This document shows, in pieces, positions 44,779 to 50,865 of a stretch of DNA of 50,865 nt; within the stretch, counting starts at the first letter, position 1, and each line of letters starts with the position of its first letter. Where the stretch lies: the NCBI GenBank assembly GCA_045603485.1, contig JAZUMF010000010.1:1-50865 (forward strand). The letters are read 5' to 3'. Position numbers and translations under genes: made by a program. The stretch comes from RGIG5952 sp045603485 (GTDB taxonomy: Bacteria > Verrucomicrobiota > Kiritimatiellia > RFP12 > JAAYLN01). Under the pieces are notes generated by a model. That model was given only the letters and a program-made list of their open reading frames with translations. It did no database searches and was not told the DNA's origin.

Positions 44779-45336
44779 TTAGTCTGAGGTGATAACGGCT
44801 AAGAACTTTGCGGCTTTGCCGTCAAGTGCGCGCATTCCGTGCATCTTTGTCGCATCAAAATAGATAGTGTCGCCGACATCGAGAATAACGCTGTGCCCAT
44901 CGACTAGCATTTCGAGCCGCCCCTCAATAACACGGTCAAATTCTTCGCCAGGGTGAGAATTCAGATGGATAAGTTCGTTGCCTGAATTTGGAAGCACGGT
45001 GACTATATATGGCATTACCTTTGCGCCTGTGAAGGCCGCATTGAGGCTTTCATAGTGGTATGCTGAATTGCGTTCTACAACGGGGCCCTTGCCGTTGCGT
45101 GTTACGCTGTAGACCTTGGTGTGTGAATTGATGCCTGTAAAGATAGCAAACGGGTCTGTATTGAAGAGCGCGGCCAATTGCGGAATGTCTCCAAGGGGAA
45201 CATCCATTGTGCCTGCCTCGTATGCCTTATATGTATCAACTGAAATACCGAGCTTTTCGGCGACTTCCTCAACCGTCAAATCTGCAGCATCCCGTGCGCC
45301 TGCAATACGCTGTGCAATTTCTTCTCTGTTAATCAT
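44779..45336 (-). CDS. XRE-family regulator with C-terminal cupin domain
   Basis: A 185-residue protein. Residues ~1-60 are an XRE helix-turn-helix (LTVEEVAEKLGISVDTYKAYE), and residues ~105-183 a cupin with HLNSHPGEEFDRVIEGRLEM and GDTIYFDATKMHGMR. Such regulators sense a small ligand in the cupin. ATG 45336 is used because a GAGGAA site precedes it. It heads the umuD-umuC operon and its promoter lies just upstream, which suggests it may control, or be controlled with, translesion synthesis. That role is inference. Confidence 0.85.
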   Translation of the reverse strand: MINREEIAQRIAGARDAADLTVEEVAEKLGISVDTYKAYEAGTMDVPLGDIPQLAALFNTDPFAIFTGINSHTKVYSVTRNGKGPVVERNSAYHYESLNAAFTGAKVMPYIVTVLPNSGNELIHLNSHPGEEFDRVIEGRLEMLVDGHSVILDVGDTIYFDATKMHGMRALDGKAAKFLAVITSD

Positions 45337-45360
45337 TTTATTTCCTCTTCCGTTGTAATG

Positions 45361-45369
45361 ATTATACCA
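45361..45369 (-). promoter_or_regulatory. Extended -10 promoter of the XRE-umuDC operon
   Basis: On the minus strand TGG followed by a perfect TATAAT (45361-45366), 24 bases before the ATG, with the GAGGAA site in between. The -35 region is poor. No SOS-type operator overlaps it. Confidence 0.5.
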
Positions 45370-45394
45370 TATTTTTCGTTCTTTTTGCTGAAAC

Positions 45395-45428
45395 AAAAAA
45401 AGCGCAGCACAAGGTGCCGCGCTTTTTT
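45395..45428 (-). terminator. Intrinsic terminator after the FucO-like dehydrogenase gene
   Basis: GCGCAGCAC and GTGCCGCGC pair with one mismatch around an AAG loop, flanked by A and T runs on both sides, so termination can occur on either strand. It ends the dehydrogenase gene, 15 bases past its stop, and isolates the XRE-umuDC promoter. Confidence 0.85.
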
Positions 45429-45443
45429 GTCGATTAGCGTTGA

Positions 45444-46589
45444 TTACATAAGCGAAGCATAGAGCTTGGCGATGTCTTCAACGGTGCAATCGCGTGGGTT
45501 GCCTGGGCGGCAAGCATCAGCATAAGCCGATTCCGCAAGGAACTTGATATCTTCCTTCTTGAGAACACCCTTCAAGTTTGGAGGAATGCCGACATCGGCT
45601 GAGAGCTTTTCAACAGCTGCGATGGCTGCCTTGCGAGCTTGAGCGATAGGCATCTTGTCTGCATCCTTGACACCCATGGCTTGTGCGATAGCACGATACT
45701 TGTTGCCGGTCTTTGTCGCATTGAACTTGAGTGCGGTCGGCAACAAGATGGCGCAAGCTTTGCCGTGTGGCATATCGTAAAGGGCTGAGAGGCCGTGTGC
45801 CATTGAGTGGTCAATTCCAAGACCGACATTGGAGAAGCCCATACCTGCGATGTACTGGGCAAGCGCCATTCCTTCGCGGCCGGATGGCTTGTTGGCGACA
45901 GCATCGCGGAGGTGGAGTGAAATGAGGCGGATCGCTTCAAGGTGCATCATGTCGGTCATAGCGCAAGCACCCTTTGTAATGTAGCCTTCAATTGCGTGGG
46001 TAAGGGCATCCATACCCGTGAATGCCGTGAGACCCTTAGGCATTGAAGCCATCATATCAGGATCGACGAAGGCAACAACGGGGATGTCGTGCGGGTCCAC
46101 ACAGACAAACTTGCGGTGCTTTTCAACATCGGTAATGACATAGTTGATTGTCACTTCAGCTGCAGTTCCTGCGGTGGTCGGGACGGCAAGAATCGGGGCG
46201 CAACGATTCTTGGTCGGTGCACATCCTTCAAGAGAACGGACATTGGCGAACTTAGGATTGGTTATGATGATACCGACAGCCTTGGCAGTGTCCATAGAGG
46301 AGCCGCCACCGACAGCAATGATACAATCAGCCTTGGCGGCCTTGTATGCCTTTACGCCATTCTTTACATTTTCGATTGTCGGATTTGGCTTAATATCACT
46401 GTAAAGTGAATATTTTACCTTGCCAGCCTCAAGGACATCTGTGACCTTCTTTGTTACTTTAAACTTCACGAGGTCGGGATCCGAGAAGACGATAGGCCTC
46501 TTCAGTCCACGGCTTGCGAGCTCAGCGACGATTTCTTTAATGGCACCAGCACCATGATAACTGGTTTCATTGAGTATGATACGGTTCAT
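45444..46589 (-). CDS. fucO: Iron-containing alcohol dehydrogenase, FucO-like lactaldehyde/propanediol oxidoreductase
   Basis: A 381-residue group III Fe-dependent dehydrogenase. Runs such as TTAGTAAEVTINYVITD, KFVCVDPHDIP and GMDALTHAIEGYIT agree closely with E. coli FucO, as does GMGFSNVGLG. The GGGS-x-D nucleotide motif (VGGGSSMDTAKA) is intact, and the iron ligands Asp, His (DALTHAIE), His (SMAHGL) and His (DMPHGK) are present. FucO reduces L-lactaldehyde to 1,2-propanediol during anaerobic fucose or rhamnose use. Aldolase, kinase and isomerase genes are not in the window. A strong terminator follows. Confidence 0.9.
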   Translation of the reverse strand: MNRIILNETSYHGAGAIKEIVAELASRGLKRPIVFSDPDLVKFKVTKKVTDVLEAGKVKYSLYSDIKPNPTIENVKNGVKAYKAAKADCIIAVGGGSSMDTAKAVGIIITNPKFANVRSLEGCAPTKNRCAPILAVPTTAGTAAEVTINYVITDVEKHRKFVCVDPHDIPVVAFVDPDMMASMPKGLTAFTGMDALTHAIEGYITKGACAMTDMMHLEAIRLISLHLRDAVANKPSGREGMALAQYIAGMGFSNVGLGIDHSMAHGLSALYDMPHGKACAILLPTALKFNATKTGNKYRAIAQAMGVKDADKMPIAQARKAAIAAVEKLSADVGIPPNLKGVLKKEDIKFLAESAYADACRPGNPRDCTVEDIAKLYASLM

Positions 46590-46668
46590 CTATTGATTCT
46601 CCCTCTAGTGAGTTAATTGTAAATCTCTATGCGAGACCGTTTGCGTCGTTAATTTTAACGGAAAAATA

Positions 46669-47466
46669 CTATGATTGCAAGTTTTTTCTAAAATTAATTT
46701 TGGAAATAAGCATTTTCAGTGTCGTTGCGTCACCTGTTGATTCAAAACGATAAGAAGGTGTGGAGCTGACGGGGGATTGCAGATTGCGTGTCTTCAGGAG
46801 AGTTGAGATTTGACGAGCCACAGCGTCTGCCGGGTTGAATAACTGAATATTTGGGCCTGTGACTTTTTTAATGGCTTCCTCTAGGAATGGGAAGTGTGTG
46901 CAACCGAGTACAAGAGTGTCGGCACCTTGCTTTAGTAGTGGCTCAACATGGCGTGATACGATATCCAGCGTTTGCTTATCTGGCGCGGTTTCGCCACGCT
47001 CGACGGTTTCTACCCAGCCTACGGCTTCCTGCACGATTATTTTGATGTCTTTCGGTAGCCCTTGTGATGTTGCTGCAAAGTGTTTTCCCCTAAGTGTGCC
47101 TGCAGTCGCCAATACTCCTATAATTTTTGACTTGGTCGCTTTTGCCGCTGGTTTTATCGCCGGTTCAATGCCAACAAAGGGAACATCAAACTGTTTTCGT
47201 AATGTTGTGATTGCAGCCGCTGTTGCCGTATTACAGGCAATGACTATGAGTTTACAGCCTTGTTTGATGAGCCATTCTGTGTTGGCGATGCTGCGCTGAA
47301 GTATAAAATCATCGTCTTTGGTACCATAAGGGCAGTTTGCCGTGTCGGCAAGATAAATCGTTGACTCGTTTGGTAGCACTTTAGTTGCGGCTTGCCAAAT
47401 TGTGAGTCCGCCAACACCTGAATCAAAAAAGCCTATCGGCGCTGAATCTGTGGCGGTGTTTTCCAT
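46669..47466 (-). CDS. murI: Glutamate racemase
   Basis: A 265-residue racemase. IGFFDSGVGGLT carries the first Asp, IACNTATAAA one catalytic Cys, LGCTHFPFL the second Cys with its His, and LADTANCPYG is the usual substrate loop. It supplies D-glutamate for peptidoglycan. ATG 47466 is chosen since it gives the standard N-terminus and lies four bases after the stop of the helix-turn-helix gene, so coupling is likely. An upstream in-frame Met would overlap that gene. Confidence 0.93.
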   Translation of the reverse strand: MENTATDSAPIGFFDSGVGGLTIWQAATKVLPNESTIYLADTANCPYGTKDDDFILQRSIANTEWLIKQGCKLIVIACNTATAAAITTLRKQFDVPFVGIEPAIKPAAKATKSKIIGVLATAGTLRGKHFAATSQGLPKDIKIIVQEAVGWVETVERGETAPDKQTLDIVSRHVEPLLKQGADTLVLGCTHFPFLEEAIKKVTGPNIQLFNPADAVARQISTLLKTRNLQSPVSSTPSYRFESTGDATTLKMLISKINFRKNLQS

Positions 47467-47470
47467 AATG

Positions 47471-47935
47471 CTATTCGGTAATGCCACATATAAGAGGCTC
47501 TTTGTAAGTAAAGAGGGCGTCATTTACATGAAAAGCGTCAGTATCACCCTGTTCTAAAAAATAGCGGATTATCAAATCGAATTTGCTCGATGATGATAAG
47601 ACAATGCTTGCAGATTTAAGAAGTCTTTCTGCTGTGTTGATATCAAGCTCTAGGGCAAAAACCAACGATACCGCCGTGATTTTATCAGGCTTGTAATGAT
47701 TGTCAGAGCGGATACGGCTGAATTTGGATTTGCTGATGCCGGCCCGTTCGTAGATTTCCACCTCTGTGAGCTTGCTCTTGGAGATAATATCCCAAAGGGT
47801 TTCATGAAACGACAGGCCTTTGAATGATTGTATATACTCGTCAAGTGGCGGTGGCGGCACCATGACATTGTATATGGCATTGCCGATGTAATCGTCCAGC
47901 TTTGTCTTGAGTTCTATGTCAATTAGCTTAGGCAT
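47471..47935 (-). CDS. Small helix-turn-helix protein of unknown role
   Basis: A 154-residue protein with a central XRE-like helix-turn-helix (LTEVEIYERAGISKSKFSRI) and a C-terminal helical part with SSSSKFDLIIRYFLEQGD and INEALF-like VNDALFTYKEPLI, a pattern seen in many Firmicutes and PVC proteins with no assigned function. ATG 47935 overlaps the LysE-like stop by eight bases; a longer start at 47983 would overlap by 56. The gene leads into murI. It may regulate its own operon, but no target is visible. Confidence 0.65.
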   Translation of the reverse strand: MPKLIDIELKTKLDDYIGNAIYNVMVPPPPLDEYIQSFKGLSFHETLWDIISKSKLTEVEIYERAGISKSKFSRIRSDNHYKPDKITAVSLVFALELDINTAERLLKSASIVLSSSSKFDLIIRYFLEQGDTDAFHVNDALFTYKEPLICGITE

Positions 47936-48611
47936 TGACGGTTTTGCCTCTTCTGATGTTTTCAAAGGATATCCAAAGGGCAATCACCACCATAATTACC
48001 GCTGAAACGCGTTGCAGTAAAATGGAGGATGCGTCATTTTGGGTTAGGAAATCTGCAACGAATCCGCCGGCGAGAGCAACACAGTTAAAGACAAGAAGGG
48101 TTGCGATAATGAAGATTAGACCGAGGATAAGAAATTGAATTGCAGGACTTAACCTTCCTTCAACGATAAAACGCGGCATCAGAGCGAGGAAGAAAAGTAT
48201 GACTTTAGGATTGCACAGATTCATTATCACTCCGCGAAGATAAAGGGCATGAGAGGGGAGCGAAGTTACATCTGCGCCATTTTCAAATGAAAAAGAGGGT
48301 GATGCATTGCACCAGGTTCGCCATGCAAGATAGAGCAGATAAACCGCTCCGCACCATGTAATGAGAGGCAGTGATTTTGGAAATCGCTTTATTACACCGC
48401 CTATCCCAAATGCCGCAAGAGATATGTGGACGCATAGACCTGTCGCAAGACCCAGTGTGACAAAAAAGCCAGCGGCAGGTCCTTGTGATAATGCTTGCGT
48501 CAGAACAAAGAGAATGTCTGGACCGGGAGCGATTCCCAGTGCTAAAGAAAGGGCAAAGAAGCCAACCAGCCTCTTTGCCGTTGATTGCTGTGAAATGTTT
48601 TTGTCAGCCAT
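47928..48611 (-). CDS. LysE/RhtB-family amino acid exporter
   Basis: A 227-residue membrane protein with about six hydrophobic segments. The family signature GIAPGPDILFVLTQAL lies near the N-terminus, GLATGLCVH in the second helix and MNLCNPKVILFFLALMP in the middle. LysE-type proteins export amino acids or homoserine lactones. ATG 48611 is chosen because GGGAGG lies ten bases before it; that site is part of a stem-loop (48612-48660). It is downstream of the Gfo/Idh gene and overlaps the helix-turn-helix gene by eight bases. Confidence 0.85.
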   Translation of the reverse strand: MADKNISQQSTAKRLVGFFALSLALGIAPGPDILFVLTQALSQGPAAGFFVTLGLATGLCVHISLAAFGIGGVIKRFPKSLPLITWCGAVYLLYLAWRTWCNASPSFSFENGADVTSLPSHALYLRGVIMNLCNPKVILFFLALMPRFIVEGRLSPAIQFLILGLIFIIATLLVFNCVALAGGFVADFLTQNDASSILLQRVSAVIMVVIALWISFENIRRGKTVNA

Positions 48612-48660
48612 AAAACAAAAGCCTCCCCCGCCGCTATTACAGTAGGGGAGCATAGAGGCT
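48612..48660 (-). terminator. Intrinsic terminator/attenuator overlapping the ribosome binding site of the LysE gene
   Basis: On the minus strand an arm AGCCT-CTATG-CTCCCC pairs with GGGGAGGCT (bulge CTATG), followed by TTTGTTTT. The arm GGGGAGG is also the ribosome binding site of the LysE-type gene. The hairpin could end transcription or hide the site, and ribosomes finishing the upstream Gfo/Idh gene, whose stop codon is in the 5' arm, would open it. Confidence 0.65.
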
Positions 48661-49894
48661 ATCTAGGATCACCGAAATCAAAGACCGGCACTATTTCACC
48701 ATCTTTGCATGCCGATTTGTGTGCCGCAACACCCATAGCCATATAGGAAGCGGCCTTCCAGGCATCGATTACAGGGCGACGGCCCTCTGCAACAGATGAC
48801 ACAAACTCATGAACAAGATAAGGATGCGAACCGCCGTGGCCCGATGGAACAAAGTCATCGCCAGGCTTGGCATCCTTATTCAAAGCATGGAGGAATGCCG
48901 TTGCGACCTCTTCTGGAAGGCTGTCGAACATCTCCTTGTCTGTCAACTTCGTAGACTTATTGGCGCGTGGTTCAAAGCTTAATTCCACGCGTCCATTGTC
49001 GCGCCAATCGTTGTATGAGTAGCTGCCGCGAGTACCGAAGATACGGAAGTCCTCGCCCATAAGACCCGTATTGGAAGATATCTCACGAAGCTCTGCTACA
49101 CGGAGAGAGCATCCGTTTGCGAGCTGATAGAGGGCGACGATATTTGAAAAATCAGAATTCGTAAAGAATGGATCGTTTTCAAATTGAGGCTTGGTGCCAT
49201 ATGCAGAAACCTTTGTAGCCTTTGTATCCATAACATAAATCGGCCCTGATACCGAATGTGTTGGATATGACATTGGATGTGATTTGCATCCGCGGTCAAT
49301 ATACTTCTTGATGAAGGCTGCGTGTTCGCTGCCGACTTTACCCGTGGTTCTTGACGCTTGAACCTTGCGTAAGGAACAGGATGCACTATCAACATCATGG
49401 GCATATTCGGCTTCGGCAAAGACAAAGTTGCCAAACTCTCCAGCGAGAGCCTTGCGACGGCAAAATTGCGTTTGCGGACGATAGATGGTCGTCTCGCCAA
49501 GCATGTAGTGTTTGCCAGTACGAACAGAAGCGTCAATTATGCGGCCGCACCAGTCAAGGATCTCTTCATCATCAGGAAGCGAGATGACTGGTACAGCACT
49601 GTAGACATCCATACCGGCCTCCATGACCTGAATGCACTGTGGGGCATGGAGCCAAGGCTGGGTAATGATAACAACGGCGTCGCATTTTCTTTCTTTACAT
49701 AAATCATCAAGGCTGGTATAGCAACCGCCCTTTATCAGCTTTGCCGACACAACGGGGTCATTAGCCCAACGCTCAAGCTTAGATTCCTCTGCATCGCAAA
49801 GAACAATTCCGTCAACAAGCGGATGAGATGCGAAGAGAGGTGCAAAGCAACTACCAAAAGAACCAAGACCGACAAGTCCTAACTTTATTCCCAT
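48659..49894 (-). CDS. Gfo/Idh/MocA family oxidoreductase
   Basis: A 411-residue NAD(P)-dependent dehydrogenase with the Rossmann motif GLVGLGSFGSCFA near the N-terminus and the TQPWLHA and YSAVPV(I) segments of the family; the usual E-K-P motif reads A-V-P. The substrate domain has a SHPMSYPTHSVSGP segment with conserved His and a long C-terminal part. Such enzymes oxidise or reduce sugars and inositols; substrate unknown. The start has AGGT upstream. A promoter and a stem-loop lie in its leader (49920-49996), and the LysE-type gene follows. Confidence 0.8.
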   Translation of the reverse strand: MGIKLGLVGLGSFGSCFAPLFASHPLVDGIVLCDAEESKLERWANDPVVSAKLIKGGCYTSLDDLCKERKCDAVVIITQPWLHAPQCIQVMEAGMDVYSAVPVISLPDDEEILDWCGRIIDASVRTGKHYMLGETTIYRPQTQFCRRKALAGEFGNFVFAEAEYAHDVDSASCSLRKVQASRTTGKVGSEHAAFIKKYIDRGCKSHPMSYPTHSVSGPIYVMDTKATKVSAYGTKPQFENDPFFTNSDFSNIVALYQLANGCSLRVAELREISSNTGLMGEDFRIFGTRGSYSYNDWRDNGRVELSFEPRANKSTKLTDKEMFDSLPEEVATAFLHALNKDAKPGDDFVPSGHGGSHPYLVHEFVSSVAEGRRPVIDAWKAASYMAMGVAAHKSACKDGEIVPVFDFGDPR

Positions 49895-49919
49895 TTTTTT
49901 ACCTCGTTAAATCAAAACT

Positions 49920-49955
49920 TAATGCATCTCAAGCACTCGCTTGTTAGATGCATTA
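49920..49955 (-). promoter_or_regulatory. Stem-loop in the leader of the Gfo/Idh gene
   Basis: TAATGCATCT and AGATGCATTA enclose a second perfect pair CAAGC/GCTTG with an ACTC loop; only two T bulge, so fifteen base pairs form. It lies between the predicted transcription start (~49961) and the ribosome binding site (~49900) and could be an RNA regulatory element or a protein operator. Confidence 0.6.
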
Positions 49956-49967
49956 CATACAGCAATT

Positions 49968-49996
49968 ATTTTACTTAAATTTAAAAATAATGTAAA
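49968..49996 (-). promoter_or_regulatory. Predicted sigma70-type promoter of the Gfo/Idh gene
   Basis: On the minus strand TTTACA (five of six), a 17-base spacer and TAAAAT (five of six). Transcription would start near 49961, giving a 67-base leader with a stem-loop. Confidence 0.6.
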
Positions 49997-50171
49997 ATAG
50001 CAATTTTTTTCTTGTGACAACAGCAATTCACCGAAAAGCATATTTACGGCAACTGATATTTGAAACTCGCTATTGGCAGCACAAGACACCGCGCGATTTG
50101 CAATTTTCAAAATATCCCCAAATTGGCATTATTAACCACATCATATCTTCTATGGCCATAACATATAGCTA

Positions 50172-50207
50172 CAGCAAAATTATATCTGTTCCAGCAAAAT
50201 TATATCT
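50172..50207 (+). repeat. 16-base direct repeat
   Basis: CAGCAAAATTATATCT occurs exactly at 50172-50187 and 50192-50207, four bases apart, in AT-rich spacer DNA. No function is suggested. Confidence 0.8.
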
Positions 50208-50239
50208 ATAGCCACATCAAAGAATTCTGCATCATTATT

Positions 50240-50265
50240 TTGTTCCGCACCGTAATCTCACTTTG
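50240..50265 (+). repeat. Dispersed 26-bp repeat, copy 2
   Basis: Matches the repeat core TTGTTCCGCACCGTAATC, with one change in the last part (TCACTTTG instead of TCATTTTG). Confidence 0.9.
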
Positions 50266-50402
50266 TGACCATCAACTCACCGTATAGCCTTTAAGTCCCA
50301 AAAACTAACATTCAGAAAATCTCTGCCTCTCTGCGCCTTTGCTTCTCTGCGTTAAAACTCCTATCTACCTCATCTTTTTTCACCTGATATTCCACTTCAA
50401 TT

Positions 50403-50428
50403 TTGTTCCGCACCGTAATCTCATTTTG
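50403..50428 (+). repeat. Dispersed 26-bp repeat, copy 3
   Basis: An exact copy, with matching flanks (TT before, CAT after), 163 bases after copy 2. Confidence 0.95.
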
Positions 50429-50494
50429 CATGGCATAGCATCCATTTCACCCTCATCCCCATAGACACCCATCAATACCACCCTCATTTCAAAT

Positions 50495-50520
50495 TTGTTC
50501 CGCACCGTAATCTCATTTTG
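50495..50520 (+). repeat. Dispersed 26-bp repeat, copy 4
   Basis: An exact copy 92 bases after copy 3, again followed by CAT. Confidence 0.95.
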
Positions 50521-50678
50521 CATAATTTGGCTGACAACAAGTAAATCAATGCTTCGAAATGATACCTCGGGACTTCAAAATGTCGATATTGTCTTAATAT
50601 CATTTATCGCAACGATATATTTGATATTTCAATGTAGTTAAATCAGGAGAATTTCAATGGTGAATTTGGATAGCGATT

Positions 50679-50704
50679 TTGTTCCGCACCGTAATCTCAT
50701 TTTG
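50679..50704 (+). repeat. Dispersed 26-bp repeat, copy 5
   Basis: An exact copy 184 bases after copy 4, about 65 bases upstream of the gene at the right edge. Confidence 0.95.
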
Positions 50705-50770
50705 TTGTTGCGTTATATTTTTTGGTGTGGTATATTTGTCTTTGTGATTGGTTTTTAGTGAGGTTTGGTT

Positions 50771-50865
50771 ATGGATAAGAAATCGTATTATTTGAATGTC
50801 AGGAAGCTTGCAAGGGAAGAACTTCGCCAAGAGGAGATGCGTTTTAAGCGTCAGCAAAGGCGTAA
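50771..50865 (+). CDS. N-terminal fragment of a highly charged protein (runs off the window)
   Basis: ATG 50771 has a GAGG site seven bases upstream and opens a frame with no stop for the remaining 31 codons. The peptide begins MDKKSYYLNVRKLAREEL and is rich in Arg, Lys, Glu and Gln, probably a helix. No family can be named. A dispersed repeat copy lies just upstream. Confidence 0.5.
   Translation, partial: MDKKSYYLNVRKLAREELRQEEMRFKRQQRR

Larger units (their letters stand above)
49895..50770. other. Gene-free region with repeats
   Basis: No gene was found in ~870 bases. It holds the promoter and leader hairpin of the Gfo/Idh gene (49920-49996), a 16-base direct repeat, four copies of the dispersed repeat (50240, 50403, 50495, 50679) all in the same orientation, and low-complexity CTCTGC/CTTTGC words at 50320-50357. 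The rest is AT-rich. Confidence 0.7.

Noticed and set aside
50240..50704. CRISPR array formed by the four 26-bp repeats
   Set aside because: Spacings are 66 to 158 bases and irregular, there are only four units, and no cas genes are present.
1..50865. Shared C-terminal sorting signal in the LamG, beta-helix and BspA-like proteins
   Set aside because: They end in short hydrophobic strands plus Arg or Gln (LRLIIR, TMLKIQ, TFFMVR), but the similarity is too short to distinguish from chance.

Overview
The window looks like a chromosomal segment of an anaerobic, saccharolytic, Gram-negative bacterium, probably of the Lentisphaerota/Kiritimatiellota side of the PVC group (inference from gene content, not proven). 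Heptose and LPS-type genes (an RfaE2-like adenylyltransferase, a GT90 glycosyltransferase) and type II secretion pseudopilins argue for an outer membrane. A glycyl radical enzyme with its activase argues for anaerobic life. GH2, GH20, GH29, CE15-like and tannase-like enzymes argue for growth on host or plant glycans. No rRNA, tRNA, insertion sequence, phage or CRISPR array was recognised.

Layout. 1-2568: end of a LamG-type surface protein, then a TIM-barrel isomerase and a GNAT acetyltransferase. 2767-3981: a small ferredoxin-thioredoxin-reductase-like Cys protein with a YeiH-type transporter. 4225-7688: pheS-pheT. 7927-13695: a compact operon with a 2-hydroxyacid dehydrogenase, a ketosynthase-like protein and an AT/DH/phosphopantetheinyl transferase fusion. 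13781-15063: an AT-rich GT90 gene, a dispersed repeat and a strong terminator. 15076-26599: fucosidase, endonuclease/phosphatase-fold protein, glycyl radical enzyme with activase, a metallo-hydrolase, CE15-like esterase, beta-galactosidase and tannase-like esterase. 26626-29530: nadK, rfaE2 and two pseudopilin genes. 29580-37983: GH20 enzyme and two large secreted proteins (beta-helix, BspA-type LRR). 38035-42878: mutL, two Opp-type ATPases and a ThiE-HAD fusion. 43021-45336: XRE-cupin regulator, umuD, umuC. 45444-49894: a FucO-like alcohol dehydrogenase, murI, a helix-turn-helix protein, a LysE exporter and a Gfo/Idh oxidoreductase. 49895-50770: gene-free, with four copies of the dispersed repeat, then the start of a gene that runs off the edge.

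How it fits together. The GH29 fucosidase, the FucO-like propanediol oxidoreductase and the glycyl radical enzyme could belong to anaerobic L-fucose use, although they are not one operon. None of the five carbohydrate-active enzymes shows a signal peptide, so they probably act on imported oligosaccharides. The secreted proteins are instead the beta-helix and LRR proteins.

The most unusual items are: the polyketide-synthase-like pair, where the ketosynthase, acyltransferase and dehydratase folds have all lost their canonical catalytic residues while the fused phosphopantetheinyl transferase looks intact; a 26-bp repeat (five copies at two loci in opposite orientation) linked to a second low-complexity element; several promoters so close to the start codon that their mRNAs should be leaderless; and two RNA hairpins controlling the Gfo/Idh-LysE pair.
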